A stretch of 64,000 nt of DNA from Halostreptopolyspora alba (GTDB lineage: Bacteria; Actinomycetota; Actinomycetes; Streptosporangiales; Streptosporangiaceae): assembly GCA_003725585.1 (NCBI GenBank), contig RJMB01000022.1, positions 32,860 to 96,859 on the forward strand, written 5' to 3'. The notes under the pieces are model-generated. The model made no database searches. It worked only from the letters and a program-made list of their open reading frames with translations, and was not told where the DNA came from. Every line of letters starts with the position of its first letter. The first letter of the stretch is position 1. The position numbers and the translations under genes were made by a program. Positions 41,992-52,682 of this stretch are shown piece by piece.

Positions 41992-42564
41992 CTACTGGCC
42001 CTCGCTGGTGAGCTTGGTGATCCGGTTGTCGTACATCCGAATGAACTCCTGGCGCCCCTGGTTGGCGACCTCGTAGGCACGAAGCTCGCGAACCTGCTCC
42101 ACGCTGAACTTACGCAGCCGGCCCCGGATTGAGGGCAGCGTCAGCTCGTCGTAGTTGGGAACGGGCAGCTCCTCCGCGCTCGGGGCGGACTCCCTGCGGA
42201 CCTGGTCGAACACCTCTTCGCTGGCCACCTGGGTCTGAGCCTCGGCGCCCGCCAACTCCTCGGCGATGGCGGACCTCTCCTCTCCCCCGACCGGCTCGGC
42301 GCTCCCGGCGGTGCCCGTGGCCTCCGCCGGGGCGGTGTCCGCGGTGTCCGTGCTACCACCGGTTTCGGTCGCTTCCTCGGCGGTCGCGCCTGCGGGCTCC
42401 TCCGTACTCGTGGCGTCCGCAGCCGCCTCCGGTTTCCGCTCCGCCTCGGTGGAGGTGTCCTCGGCCGGTGCGGGTGCCGACGAAGTGGCGGTGGCGGGTT
42501 TCTTCGGTCCGATGACGCCCTTGACCAGGGTCATCAGTTTGCTGGCGATGGACGGATTCGACAT
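41992..42564 (-). CDS. Lipid-droplet-associated-type protein (190 aa)
   Basis: N-terminal SIASKLMTLVKGVIGPKKPA, a ~95-residue Ala/Glu/Thr/Gly low-complexity linker, and a conserved C-terminal domain: LPVPNYDELTLPSIRGRLR, FSVEQVRELRAYEVANQGR, EFIRMYDNRITKL. That C-terminal block is the one shared by actinobacterial proteins annotated as lipid-droplet-associated and encoded next to ispH (Rv1109c position). A membrane-surface role is inferred from family naming. AGGAG is 11 bases before ATG 42564. Convergent to the sugar operon, divergent from ispH. Confidence 0.75.
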   Translation of the reverse strand: MSNPSIASKLMTLVKGVIGPKKPATATSSAPAPAEDTSTEAERKPEAAADATSTEEPAGATAEEATETGGSTDTADTAPAEATGTAGSAEPVGGEERSAIAEELAGAEAQTQVASEEVFDQVRRESAPSAEELPVPNYDELTLPSIRGRLRKFSVEQVRELRAYEVANQGRQEFIRMYDNRITKLTSEGQ

Positions 42565-42849
42565 TGGACTGGAGGCTCCTGATGAGATTGGCAGGGGCGC
42601 CGGCAGCGCGCCCCGGCGACACCCTCACGGGAGAGGGCGGGCCGTCTGGCGTGCGCGTGCCGCGCTTACGCTATTCGGTTACGCGGTTCAACCAGAATAG
42701 GGGAGCACGGCTTGACTGCCGTGCGGTTAATGTGAACGATTTCGCGACGCCCCGGTCAAGGTGCCGCTGAGCTCGCCCACCGAGTGCGGTCCCTCCCGAG
42801 TGCGCGCACGGGGCACCGGACAGCGGCACAGGGCCCGTAGTATGGAGAC

Positions 42850-43821
42850 ATGACCGCGACGAACCGCCGCCGTGTCCTGCTCGCCAAGCCCCGTGGCTAC
42901 TGTGCCGGGGTGGACCGCGCCATCATCACGGTCGAGAAGGCACTGGAGCAGTACGGCGCCCCAATCTACGTTCGCAAACAGATCGTGCACAACACGCACG
43001 TCGTGCGGCGCCTGGAGGACCGCGGCGTCATCTTCGTCGAGAACACCAACGAGGTGCCCGAGGGCGCCATCGTCGTCTTCTCGGCGCACGGCGTCTCCCC
43101 GATGGTGCACGAGGAGGCCCAGCGTCGCCAGCTCAAGACGATCGACGCCACCTGCCCCCTCGTCACCAAGGTGCACAAGGAGGCCAAACGCTTCGCGTCC
43201 AAGGACCGCGACATCATCCTCATCGGCCACACCGGCCATGAGGAGGTCGAGGGCACCAGCGGCGAGGCCCCCGAACACATCCAGGTGGTCGAGAGCCCCG
43301 ACGAGGTCGACAAGGTCGAGGTGCGCGACCCCGACAACGTCTCCTGGCTCTCCCAGACCACCCTCTCGGTCGACGAGACCAACCAGACCGTCAACGCCCT
43401 ACGCGAGCGTTTCCCGAACCTGCTCGACCCGCCCAGCGATGACATCTGTTACGCCACCTCCAACCGGCAGGACGCCGTCAAGGAGATGTCCGCGCGGTGC
43501 GACCTCGTGCTGGTGGTCGGCTCGGACAACTCCTCCAACTCGGTGCGGCTGGTCGAGGTCGCCCTGGAGGCCGGTGCCACCGCCGCGCACCTGATCGACG
43601 AGGCCTCCCTGATGGAGGAGAGCTGGCTCAACGGTGTCGAGACGGTGGGTGTGACCAGCGGCGCCTCGGTTCCCGACATGCTCGTACAGGAGCTGCTGGA
43701 CCGGCTCACCGAGCACGGGTTCGGCGAGGCCGAGGAGGTCGAGACGGCCGAGGAGAACCTGACGTTCTCGCTTCCCAAGGAGCTGCGCCAGGACCTGCGC
43801 AACGATCCGGTCAGTGGCTGA
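42850..43821 (+). CDS. ispH: 4-hydroxy-3-methylbut-2-enyl diphosphate reductase (323 aa)
   Basis: The three [4Fe-4S]-ligand cysteines are at C18 (KPRGYCAGV), C102 ([11 protein letters not shown]) and C200 ([11 protein letters not shown]), with [20 protein letters not shown] and [10 protein letters not shown] as further family motifs. Catalyses the last step of the MEP pathway, giving IPP and DMAPP. GGAG lies just before ATG 42850. Single transcription unit in the core block (Rv1110 equivalent). Confidence 0.97.
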   Translation: MTATNRRRVLLAKPRGYCAGVDRAIITVEKALEQYGAPIYVRKQIVHNTHVVRRLEDRGVIFVENTNEVPEGAIVVFSAHGVSPMVHEEAQRRQLKTIDATCPLVTKVHKEAKRFASKDRDIILIGHTGHEEVEGTSGEAPEHIQVVESPDEVDKVEVRDPDNVSWLSQTTLSVDETNQTVNALRERFPNLLDPPSDDICYATSNRQDAVKEMSARCDLVLVVGSDNSSNSVRLVEVALEAGATAAHLIDEASLMEESWLNGVETVGVTSGASVPDMLVQELLDRLTEHGFGEAEEVETAEENLTFSLPKELRQDLRNDPVSG

Positions 43822-43874
43822 CCCCCAAGACGCCAGCGCGCCACGTTCACCGGGTGCCCCTCGGCACCGCGCAC

Positions 43875-43894
43875 CCGATGGGGCACCCCATCGG
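43875..43894. terminator. Hairpin between convergent ispH and DUF4245 gene
   Basis: Perfect CCGATGGGG-CA-CCCCATCGG inverted repeat in the 78-bp gap; likely bidirectional. Confidence 0.75.
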
Positions 43895-43899
43895 CCCTC

Positions 43900-44484
43900 C
43901 TACCGGTGCGGCTCCAACGACGCGGCGAGGGTCTCCAACTCCTCGTAACCCCCGGTACCGGTAACCACGACCGTGGCGCCACCCTCGTCGGTCGTGGCCA
44001 GCGAGCGTTCCTCCTCCGCCTCGTTGCGGTAGCGCTCCCAGGTGTCACCGCCGACCTCGGAGACCCCGTCCGGCTCGCCGTTCCCCGTGGTCTGGGCGAC
44101 GAAGCGTTCCGGGCCGGTGCCGCTCATGCTCACCCTGGCGTGGTGATCCTCCGGGGTGGCGAAACCCAGGGTCCAAGTGGCCGGCTCGCTGCCGCCGTCA
44201 CCGGCAACCTCCTCGGCGCTCTCCGTGTCGCCGGCGTCACCGCCGGCGACGTCGAGCTCGCTGCTCGTGGGGACCCAACCCTCGGGCAGCCCCTCGGGCA
44301 CGAGGACCGTGTAATCGGCGGACCGGGTGAGCGCCCGCACGTCTGGCCCATAGTCGACGCGGGGGATACGCTCCTCACTGCGACTCGAGACCACGAACGC
44401 CATGACGAGCAGGATGGCGACGAGCAGCCCGAGAGCGGCGGCATAAGAACCGAACGTGGCATCGGCGCGGCTGTAGTTGCTCAT
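43900..44484 (-). CDS. DUF4245-family membrane-anchored protein (194 aa)
   Basis: One N-terminal helix (about residues 14-32, YAAALGLLVAILLVMAFVV) followed by an extracytoplasmic domain with VDYGPDVRALTRSADYTVLVP, LPEGWVPTSSEL, WTLGFATPEDHHARVSMSG and a C-terminal YEELETLAASLEP. This is the DUF4245 pattern, encoded near glpX and ispH in actinobacteria (Rv1100 position). Function unknown. An acidic Asp/Glu insert follows SELDVAGGDAG. Confidence 0.85.
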   Translation of the reverse strand: MSNYSRADATFGSYAAALGLLVAILLVMAFVVSSRSEERIPRVDYGPDVRALTRSADYTVLVPEGLPEGWVPTSSELDVAGGDAGDTESAEEVAGDGGSEPATWTLGFATPEDHHARVSMSGTGPERFVAQTTGNGEPDGVSEVGGDTWERYRNEAEEERSLATTDEGGATVVVTGTGGYEELETLAASLEPHR

Positions 44485-44517
44485 GATGGTTCCAGCCTGC
44501 CGCAGCCGCGCCGCTTG

Positions 44518-45156
44518 TCAGCCCCGGGGTGGGTCCCCGGCGTCGCGGCGACCGTGACGCGGCTCCAGCTGCGCCAACAGCCCCGTAATGTCGTCGGCCA
44601 ACTGTCGGGCGTCGTCGAGGTCGCGCCGAACGACCTCAGCCACGGCGAGCAGCATCGAACCACTGACCACCATCAACAGCGCCTCGTCCACGGGTTCGTC
44701 GGCCTTGCGGAACAGGGCGACGTTGCGGTCGGTCCACTCGCGCAGCCGGTCGCGCAGCTTGGACTCGAAGCCGGGCGGGCCGTCACCGTCGAAGAACAAC
44801 CGGGTGGTCTCGCGCTCCTCGATGCACCCGTCGAGGTAGGCGCGGGCGGCCACGTTCATCAACCGTGTGGGATCACTCTCACCAGCCGCGCGGGCGGCGG
44901 CCACCGCCTGGTGGGTGCGGTCCTGCTGACGCTGCTGGAACTCCTCATACAACGCCAGGTACAGGTCGGCCTTGCCGGTGAAGTGATGGTAGAGGCTACC
45001 GACACTGGCGCCCGCCTCGGAGACGACCTCGCTCACCCCGGCTCGGGCGAAACCAACCGTACGGAACACGTGCGCCGCGGCACTGAGGAGCGCACTACGC
45101 GTCGCCGCGCCACGGTGCGAGCTCCGCACCGGTTTCTGCACCTTCTCCACTGTCAC
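44518..45156 (-). CDS. TetR/AcrR-family transcriptional regulator (212 aa)
   Basis: N-terminal helix-turn-helix: RSALLSAAAHVFRTVGFARAG, VSEVVSEAGASVGSLYHHFTGKADLYLAL. The C-terminal ligand-binding part is all-helical with RLFFDGDGPPGFESKL. It is divergent from glpX with a dispersed-repeat copy in the 340-bp gap; nothing identifies its target. Start at GTG 45156 is weakly supported (GTG 45150 also possible). Confidence 0.88.
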   Translation of the reverse strand: MTVEKVQKPVRSSHRGAATRSALLSAAAHVFRTVGFARAGVSEVVSEAGASVGSLYHHFTGKADLYLALYEEFQQRQQDRTHQAVAAARAAGESDPTRLMNVAARAYLDGCIEERETTRLFFDGDGPPGFESKLRDRLREWTDRNVALFRKADEPVDEALLMVVSGSMLLAVAEVVRRDLDDARQLADDITGLLAQLEPRHGRRDAGDPPRG

Positions 45157-45247
45157 CGCACCATCCGTCCCTTGAGAGTGGCACGCGGTCAGTCAGTAGT
45201 TCTTATTTCTTGGCTCGCGAAGCTCGCGTGGTCGGGTGTCCCAACAG

Positions 45248-45332
45248 TCGGGAACCTTCGGATCCCACGGTGTGGTCGCTCATCCCTCGCTCCCCCACCT
45301 ACGAACCCTCCAGAACCCCGACAACACCCGAC
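45248..45332 (+). repeat. Dispersed 85-bp repeat, single forward copy
   Basis: Starts CGGGAACCTTCGGATCC and continues through GGTCGCTCATCCCTCGCTC and CCACCTACGAACCCTCCAG to ACACCCGA, matching the other copies with about 15-20% divergence by eye. It lies between the divergent tetR and glpX. Confidence 0.8.
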
Positions 45333-45496
45333 CCGGGCTGAGCACTCCGAGAAACTGACCGCTAGGTCGAGGATAGGTCAGGCGATTACGCTGGGGGCCA
45401 CGCCACCGTTCACGCCCGGCGGACCGCCCGGGATCGGCGTGCCCTTGTCGACGAGATACCTCGAGCAGGTACGAAGCCATCCTGGAGACATCTTCG

Positions 45497-46522
45497 ATGA
45501 CCACGTCAGGTGACCCCACGTCGCACTCCTTCGAGACTCCCGACCGCAACCTGGCCCTGGAGCTGGTTCGGGTGACCGAGGCGGCGGCGCTCGCCGCGGG
45601 CCGCTGGGTCGGCAAGGGCGACAAGAACGGGGCCGACGCCGCCGCCGTGCGCGGCATGCGCCACCTCATCAGCACCGTCTCGATGACGGGCACCGTGGTC
45701 ATCGGCGAGGGCGAGAAGGACGAGGCCCCGATGCTCTACAACGGTGAGCGGGTGGGCGACGGTGGCGGCTCGGACTGGGACGTGGCCGTCGACCCCATCG
45801 ACGGCACCCGGTTGACCGCGAAGGGCATGCCGAACGCGATCTCGGTGATCGCCATGAGCCCGCGCGGTTCCATGTTCGACCCCTCGGCGGTGTTCTACAT
45901 GGACAAGCTGGCCGCGGGACCCTCCGCGGCGGACGCGGTCGACATCACCGCCCCGATCGCCGACAACATCAACGCGGTGGCACGCGCCAAGGGCGGCACC
46001 GCACAGGACGTCACGGTGGTGATCCTGGACCGTCCGCGCCACGAGCACATCGTGGACGAGGTGCGCCGGGCCGGAGCGCGGATCAAGTTCATCACCGACG
46101 GCGACGTCGCCGGAGCGATCATGGCGGCCCGGCCCGGCACCGGTGTCGACCTGTTGCTGGGGATCGGTGGCACACCGGAGGGCATTATCACCGCCTGTGC
46201 CATGAAGTGCCTCGGCGGGGTGATCCAGGGCCGGTTGTGGCCATCGGACGACGACGAACGGCGCGAGGCGACCGAGGCCGGCCACGACGTCGACCGGGTG
46301 CTGACCACATCGGATCTGGTCTCCTCGGAGGACGTGTTCTTCGCGGCCACCGGCATCACGGACGGGGAACTCCTCGGCGGGGTCCGCTACGAGGAGGGGC
46401 GAGCGATGACCGAATCCCTGGTCATGCGGGGCCGCAGCGGCACGGTCCGGTTGATGCACAGCGAGCACCGGTTGACCAAGCTCGCGACCTACAGCGGGAT
46501 CGACTTCGAGTCGGCGAACTGA
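45497..46522 (+). CDS. glpX: Class II fructose-1,6-bisphosphatase (341 aa)
   Basis: GlpX motifs: [91 protein letters not shown]. The Asp/Glu metal ligands in GEGEKDE and DPIDGT are intact, so it should be the active Mg-dependent gluconeogenic enzyme. GGAGA precedes ATG 45497. In the core block (Rv1099c equivalent). Confidence 0.97.
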   Translation: MTTSGDPTSHSFETPDRNLALELVRVTEAAALAAGRWVGKGDKNGADAAAVRGMRHLISTVSMTGTVVIGEGEKDEAPMLYNGERVGDGGGSDWDVAVDPIDGTRLTAKGMPNAISVIAMSPRGSMFDPSAVFYMDKLAAGPSAADAVDITAPIADNINAVARAKGGTAQDVTVVILDRPRHEHIVDEVRRAGARIKFITDGDVAGAIMAARPGTGVDLLLGIGGTPEGIITACAMKCLGGVIQGRLWPSDDDERREATEAGHDVDRVLTTSDLVSSEDVFFAATGITDGELLGGVRYEEGRAMTESLVMRGRSGTVRLMHSEHRLTKLATYSGIDFESAN

Positions 46523-46658
46523 TCCGGTCCGGACGTCGAGCAACACAACAGGATACCCCCACCCACGGCCGAGGGCCGGTCATGTTCGTCCGGACCTGCG
46601 AAATCAGTCATGTCGAGCTTGGTACCTTCGGTCCGGTACACGTTTCCCCGGAGGTCCG

Positions 46659-48299
46659 ATGTCCTACCCCGATCCCCCGAACCAGCCGCCCTGGATGCAG
46701 CCGGGCCAGCCGCCCGGCGGGCCACCCCCGCAAGGACCGGGCGGGCCGCCCCCGCCGGGCATGGCCTACGCGCAGCCACAGCCCGGCGCGCCGCGTAAGC
46801 GCCGAACCTGGATCATCCCCACCGCCGGTGTGCTGGGTGTCGTACTCATGGCGTCGACGGTCTGGGCCGCCAGCTACGCCGTCGACGACCTGTTCGGCGG
46901 GCCACAGCCCGAGACCGTGGCCCCCTCGTCGTCGGTGATGTTCGCCAAGCTCGACCTGAAACCCTCGGGTAACCAGCTCGCCAACTACGCGCAGTTCGTC
47001 AACAAGCTGCCCGACGAACTCACGGAGGATGTCGACCCCGAAGCCGACCCGGCCGAGCCGATCTTCGACGACGGGATCCTCCAGGACTCCGACCTCACCT
47101 ACGAGGAGGACATCGAACCGTGGTTCGGCCAACGGTTCGGGTTCGCCATGTGGCCGGCCGAGAACGAGGACGCCGCCTCCGGCGAGGACGGTCTGGCGCT
47201 GGCGCTCACCCTCGCCGTGGACAACGAGGATGACGCCGACGCCGCCCTCGACGAGCTCGCGAACGAGGAGGAAGAGCTCTACTACGACTTCCACGAGGAC
47301 TTCGCCGTCCTCTCTGACAGCAACGCCGCCCTCGACGAGCACGCCGCGCTGCTCGAGGACGGGTCGCTGGCCGACGAGGAGAACTTCACCGCCGACATGG
47401 ACCAGGTGGGAAGCGAGAATCTGGCCTCCGCGTGGGCGGACCTCGACGGGCTCTCCGAGATCGAGTCCGAGAGCGGTGGTGGCTCCGGTGGTTCCTCCTA
47501 CGACGACCCGTTCGGCGACCCCTACGGCGACCCCTACGACCCGTTCGCCCCCAGCCCTTCCACCCCGTACGGCAACTTCGAGGACGTCAGTGGGCGCATG
47601 GCCATGTCCGTGCAGATCGAGTCCGACTATGTCGAGCTGCGCGGCGACATGATCGAGGTCACGGTCGACGGGGTGTCCATGTCCGAGTACGAGGTCGACG
47701 AGCCCGGCCTCGACGTCCTGGGCGAGCTGCCCGACGACACCGTCATGGCCATGGGCGGAAGCGGCCTCGACCAGTGGGTGACGCAGGCGTACGAGGACGA
47801 CCCCGCCGCCTTCGACGAGCTCGGGCTCACCGAGGGGATGGAACAGTTCGGGGTCGCGCCGCCCGACGGCTTCTCCGACCTGCTCGGCAGCCGCACCGCT
47901 TTCGGGATCACCGACCTCGACGGGATGATGAGCGGCCAGTCCTACAACGCGGACCCGTCGTTCCAGTACCGGGCCACCGGCGCCGACACAGCCGTCCTGG
48001 AGGACATGATCTCCGGGATGAGCAGTGGGTACGGGTCGTCTCCCGGAGTCGACAGCGAGGGTGACACAGCGGTGGTCTCCTACGGCCGCACCGGCACCGG
48101 TCAGCTCGCCGACGACGAGGTGTACCAGCAGACCATGCAGGGCATGGAGGAGGCGTCCGCGGGCTTCTACGTCGACGCCCGGGCGATCGCCGAGGGCGAG
48201 GACGTGAACGACCCCACCCAGTACGGCGGGGTCGGCGGGTCGCTGAGCCAGGACGGCGAGAACATGTCCTTCACGGCCCGTTGGGCTCCCACCGGCTAG
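46659..48299 (+). CDS. DUF3352-family exported protein (546 aa)
   Basis: A Pro/Gly/Gln-rich cytoplasmic head (~48 residues), one helix (about 49-70, TWIIPTAGVLGVVLMASTVWAA), then a large acidic outer domain beginning with VAPSSSVMFAKLDLKPSG and containing paired DIEPWFGQRFGFAMWP and FGVAPPDGFSDLLGSRTAFGI, repeats typical of DUF3352. A Ser/Gly/Asp/Pro linker (FGDPYGDPYDPFAPS) splits the two halves. GGAGG is close to ATG 46659. The very high Asp/Glu content is notable. Function unknown; surface location predicted. Confidence 0.8.
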   Translation: MSYPDPPNQPPWMQPGQPPGGPPPQGPGGPPPPGMAYAQPQPGAPRKRRTWIIPTAGVLGVVLMASTVWAASYAVDDLFGGPQPETVAPSSSVMFAKLDLKPSGNQLANYAQFVNKLPDELTEDVDPEADPAEPIFDDGILQDSDLTYEEDIEPWFGQRFGFAMWPAENEDAASGEDGLALALTLAVDNEDDADAALDELANEEEELYYDFHEDFAVLSDSNAALDEHAALLEDGSLADEENFTADMDQVGSENLASAWADLDGLSEIESESGGGSGGSSYDDPFGDPYGDPYDPFAPSPSTPYGNFEDVSGRMAMSVQIESDYVELRGDMIEVTVDGVSMSEYEVDEPGLDVLGELPDDTVMAMGGSGLDQWVTQAYEDDPAAFDELGLTEGMEQFGVAPPDGFSDLLGSRTAFGITDLDGMMSGQSYNADPSFQYRATGADTAVLEDMISGMSSGYGSSPGVDSEGDTAVVSYGRTGTGQLADDEVYQQTMQGMEEASAGFYVDARAIAEGEDVNDPTQYGGVGGSLSQDGENMSFTARWAPTG

Positions 48300-48312
48300 T
48301 GTCGGGCCGAAA

Positions 48313-48387
48313 CCCCGCAGTGGGCGCGCGGCACGCCGGCGTCTTCGTGCGCGGAGGCGCCATCCTGCCCCCGCGCCCGCTGCGGGG
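48313..48387. terminator. Large hairpin between convergent DUF3352 and ABC genes
   Basis: Arms 48313-48328 (CCCCGCAGTGGGCGCG) and 48372-48387 pair over 16 bases with one T-G wobble; the interior contains further GC stems. Confidence 0.7.
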
Positions 48388-48391
48388 CCCG

Positions 48392-49197
48392 TTAGTTGAT
48401 CAGCCTGCGCCGCATCTGGAACACGGCCAGGCACCACACCACGGCCACGAACGCCAGGATCGCCGCGAAGTGCCCTAGGGCGGGCAGTGGGGCGATGCCG
48501 AACGCGGTCCCGCGAACCAACTCGACGCAGTGGTACAGCGGGTTGAGCTTCGCCGCGATCTGGACGCCCGCCGGGAGCGTGTCAACGGGGAAGAACGTTC
48601 CGGCGATCAGGAACAGCGGGGTGATGACCCCGGAGATGATGTAGTCCATCGTCTTGATCGAGGGCACCACCGCCGACATCCAGATGCCCATCAGCGCGAA
48701 CCCGAACCCGGTGGTGAAGGCGATGACCGGAACGAACAGCATCGCCGGGGCCGGCGGTAGTCCGAAGCCGATCGCCACGGCCAGCGGGGCGCAGCCGTAG
48801 ATCCCGGCCTTGGCCGCGATCCAGCTCGCCTCACCGGTGACCAGCTCCCGCACGTCGACCGGGGTGGCCAGCATTCCCTCGTAGGTGTGCTGGAAGACCC
48901 GCCGGACGTAGGTGTCGATGAGCCCCGGGAACATCGAGGTGAACAGCACCGACATGGCCACGATGCCGGTGCCGAGGAAGTGGATGTAGTCGTGCCCGCC
49001 GATGGCGCCCACCAGCGATCCCAGGCCGACCCCGAACGCGAGCAGCATGATGACGGGTTCGGCGACCGCCGCGAACGTGGTGGGTTTCCAGCTTCGGCGG
49101 TACAGCGCCCACTCGCGGGCGAGGACCCCGGCCACCGGGGCGAACTCGAACCTCCCGGGCAGTGACCGCGCGGTGCGAGGACGGGTGGACTTCGTGG

Positions 49198-49201
<4 letters not shown>
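48392..49201 (-). CDS. ABC-2 type export permease, NodJ-like (269 aa)
   Basis: Six membrane helices; EFAPVAGVLAREWALYRRSWKPT leads into the first, followed by FLGTGIVAMSVLFTSMFPGLI, RRVFQHTYEGMLATPVDVREL and SGVITPLFLIAGTFFPVDTLP with LNPLYHCVELVRG at the end. These match NodJ/DrrB-type permeases. Its ATG overlaps the ATPase stop (ATGA), so both are cotranslated. Substrate is unknown; the family exports lipids, oligosaccharides or drugs. Confidence 0.9.
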
Positions 49202-50151
<950 letters not shown>

Positions 50152-50320
50152 GCGTTCACGTTATGGGTGTCCGGGGGCGATTAGCCACCAGATTTCCCCC
50201 GCCGCGGAGCTTCGACCGGTCTCGGTGTCTCGCGTCACCCCCGACCGGAACCGTCGATCTCGTCCCGGGGGTGCGACGGCCGTTCGGCGGGGTACCGAGG
50301 GGTCGCTACGGTGGATCCCC

Positions 50321-50920
50321 GTGAGCGAGGAAATGTCACCGTCCCGTTTCCGGGCCGGCAACGTCGACCGGGAACGTGTCATCGAGGTGTTGCGGAACGC
50401 GGTCGAGGACGGCCGGTTGGACATCTCCGAGTTCGAGGAGCGCGCGAACCGCGTCCACAACGCCCGCACGCTGGGCGAGCTCCCCCCGGTGACAGAGGAC
50501 CTGGTGGCCGAGTCCGACCAGCCGATCCAACTGCGCAACGAGGCGGTTGTGGCGTTGTTCGACAACCACTCCCGCGGCGGCCGATGGGTGGTCCCCGAGG
50601 TGCTACAGGTGTTCTCCGGGTTCGGCACCGCCGAGGTCGACCTGCGCGACGCCCTGCTGACCCGTGCGCACACCACGGTGAACGCCTCCACCGTGTTCGG
50701 GCGGGTCAACATCGACGTGCCCGAGGGTGTTGAAGTACGGGTGCGCGGCTGGTCGTTCCTCGGCGTGCGCACCACCACGGCGCGCCGCGCCCAGCTGGCG
50801 GACCCGCCGGTGTTGGAGGTCCGCGGGTTCTCGCTGTTCGGCTCGCTGCGGGTACGGGCCCCGAGGCGACGGCGCGGCTGGCTTCCGTGGCGCCGTTCCA
50901 CGCCCAGGGCGCTCGAGTAG
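50321..50920 (+). CDS. DUF1707 domain protein (199 aa)
   Basis: The DUF1707 motif is at the N-terminus: FRAGNVDRERVIEVLRNAVEDG, RLDISEFEERANRVHNARTLGEL, the helical repeat module found at the head of actinobacterial membrane-associated proteins. The remainder is a beta-rich domain (VLQVFSGFGTAEVDLRDALL, TVNASTVFGRVNIDVPEGVEV, GWSFLGVRTTT) similar to LiaF/cell-wall-active-antibiotics-response C-termini, ending in a basic tail. No membrane helix. GTG 50321 or ATG 50333 could be the start. Function unknown; envelope-stress role is a guess. Confidence 0.8.
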   Translation: MSEEMSPSRFRAGNVDRERVIEVLRNAVEDGRLDISEFEERANRVHNARTLGELPPVTEDLVAESDQPIQLRNEAVVALFDNHSRGGRWVVPEVLQVFSGFGTAEVDLRDALLTRAHTTVNASTVFGRVNIDVPEGVEVRVRGWSFLGVRTTTARRAQLADPPVLEVRGFSLFGSLRVRAPRRRRGWLPWRRSTPRALE

Positions 50921-51088
50921 TGCCCCGCGCCCTCACGTGGGTCTTGTAGCCAGCCAGGCGAACCGGCATCACGACTACGAGAGGGGGTCAGCGCCGAAGT
51001 GAGGGACCGAAGGACCGGTCGCGTGCGCTGCCCGATCGGGGGTCTGGCAGGCTTGGTGCCACGTCTTGCTGGAGGTGTCTTAATAGCG

Positions 51089-52477
51089 ATGAGTGAATTC
51101 CGCGTCGAGCACGACTCGATGGGTGAGGTGCGGGTACCCGCCGACGCCAAGTGGCGGGCGCAGACGCAGCGCGCCGTCGAGAACTTCCCGATCTCGGGCC
51201 AGGGCCTGGAGGACGCCCACATCGCCGCTCTCGGGCACATCAAGGCCGCCGCCGCGAAGGTGAACGGCGAGCTGGGTGTGATCCCGGAGGGTCTGGCCGC
51301 GGCCATCCGCGAGGCGGCCGTCGAGGTCGCCGAGGGTCGGTGGAACGCCGAGTTCCCGATCGACGTCTTCCAGACGGGGTCGGGCACGTCGAGCAACATG
51401 AACACCAACGAGGTCGTCGCGACCCTGGCCACCGAGCGCTCCGGTGAGGACGTGCACCCCAACGACCACGTCAACGCCTCACAGTCCTCCAACGACGTGT
51501 TCCCGTCGTCGATCCACATCGCCGCGACCTCGGCGATCTCGAACGACCTGGTTCCGGCGCTGCGACACCTCGAGGAACAGCTCACCCGCAAGTCCGAGGA
51601 GTTCGCGACCGTCGTCAAGAGCGGGCGTACCCACCTGATGGACGCCACCCCGGTCACACTGGGCCAGGAGTTCGCCGGGTACGCGGCCCAGGTAAGGCAC
51701 GGGGTGGAGCGGGTGCAGGCGGCACTGCCGCGGGTCGCCGAGCTGCCTCTGGGCGGCACGGCCGTGGGCACCGGCATCAACACCCCCGAGGGGTTCGCCT
51801 CCCGGGTCATCGCCGAGATCGCGCGGGCCACCGGGTTGCCGCTGACCGAGGCGCGCGACCACTTCGAGGCGCAGGGCGCTCGTGACGGCCTGGTCGAGCT
51901 GTCCGGCCAGCTGCGGACCGTGGCGGTTGGGTTCGCCAAGATCGCCAATGACATCCGGTGGATGGGGTCGGGGCCGCGTACCGGCCTCACCGAGATCACG
52001 CTGCCGGACCTGCAGCCCGGCTCCTCGATCATGCCCGGCAAGGTCAACCCGGTGCTGTGCGAGACGATGCTCCAGGTGTCCTCGCAGGTGGTGGGCAACG
52101 ACGCGGCGGTCGCGTTCGGCGGGGCCTCGGGCAACTTCGAGCTCAACGTGCAGCTGCCCATGATCGCCCGCAACACGCTCGAGTCGATCCGGCTGCTCAG
52201 CAACGTGGCCCGGGTCTTCGCCGACCGGTGTGTGGCCGGCATCGAGGCCAACGAGGAGCGTTGCGCGGAGTACGCCGAGGGGTCTCCCTCCATCGTCACA
52301 CCGCTGAATCGTTACATCGGCTACGAGGAGGCCGCCAAGGTCGCCAAACAGGCTCTGGCCGAGCGCAAGACCATCCGCCAGGTGGTGTTGGACCGCGGCT
52401 ACGTCTCCGCGGGCGAACTCACCGAGGCCCAGCTCGACGAGGCGTTGGACGTCCTCGCGATGACCAACTCGCGGTAG
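51089..52477 (+). CDS. fumC: Class II fumarate hydratase (462 aa)
   Basis: Aspartase/fumarase superfamily: [52 protein letters not shown] and the signature [17 protein letters not shown] with the catalytic Ser loop. The start [23 protein letters not shown] is typical of FumC. GGAGGTG is 11 bases before ATG 51089. Converts fumarate to malate in the TCA cycle. In the core block (Rv1098c equivalent). Confidence 0.96.
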   Translation: MSEFRVEHDSMGEVRVPADAKWRAQTQRAVENFPISGQGLEDAHIAALGHIKAAAAKVNGELGVIPEGLAAAIREAAVEVAEGRWNAEFPIDVFQTGSGTSSNMNTNEVVATLATERSGEDVHPNDHVNASQSSNDVFPSSIHIAATSAISNDLVPALRHLEEQLTRKSEEFATVVKSGRTHLMDATPVTLGQEFAGYAAQVRHGVERVQAALPRVAELPLGGTAVGTGINTPEGFASRVIAEIARATGLPLTEARDHFEAQGARDGLVELSGQLRTVAVGFAKIANDIRWMGSGPRTGLTEITLPDLQPGSSIMPGKVNPVLCETMLQVSSQVVGNDAAVAFGGASGNFELNVQLPMIARNTLESIRLLSNVARVFADRCVAGIEANEERCAEYAEGSPSIVTPLNRYIGYEEAAKVAKQALAERKTIRQVVLDRGYVSAGELTEAQLDEALDVLAMTNSR

Positions 52478-52492
52478 GCGCGTCCGGGTGAG

Positions 52493-52522
52493 CGTGGCCG
52501 GCCCCCGCGGGGGCCGGCCACG
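52493..52522 (+). terminator. Perfect 30-bp palindromic terminator after fumC
   Basis: The whole 30 bp are self-complementary (arms begin CGTGGCCGGCCCCC), 15 bp after the fumC stop; no U-run. Confidence 0.85.
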
Positions 52523-52682
52523 TGGTGTTGGGGGTCTTGTCCGGGGTCGGCCACTTCCGCCGCCCTGGGGCGGGCACGGTTGTTAGTAACCTTCCGGCGA
52601 CTCCCGTAAGCTCACTGTGCCGAGACCGCCCCCACCCCTGGCGGTTCCCCGTTGTCCCCCTCCCCGTGAAAGGCAACGCGCA

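Noticed and set aside
50161..52299. 712-codon minus-strand ORF opposite DUF1707 and fumC
   Set aside because: Antisense shadow; both plus-strand genes carry intact family signatures.
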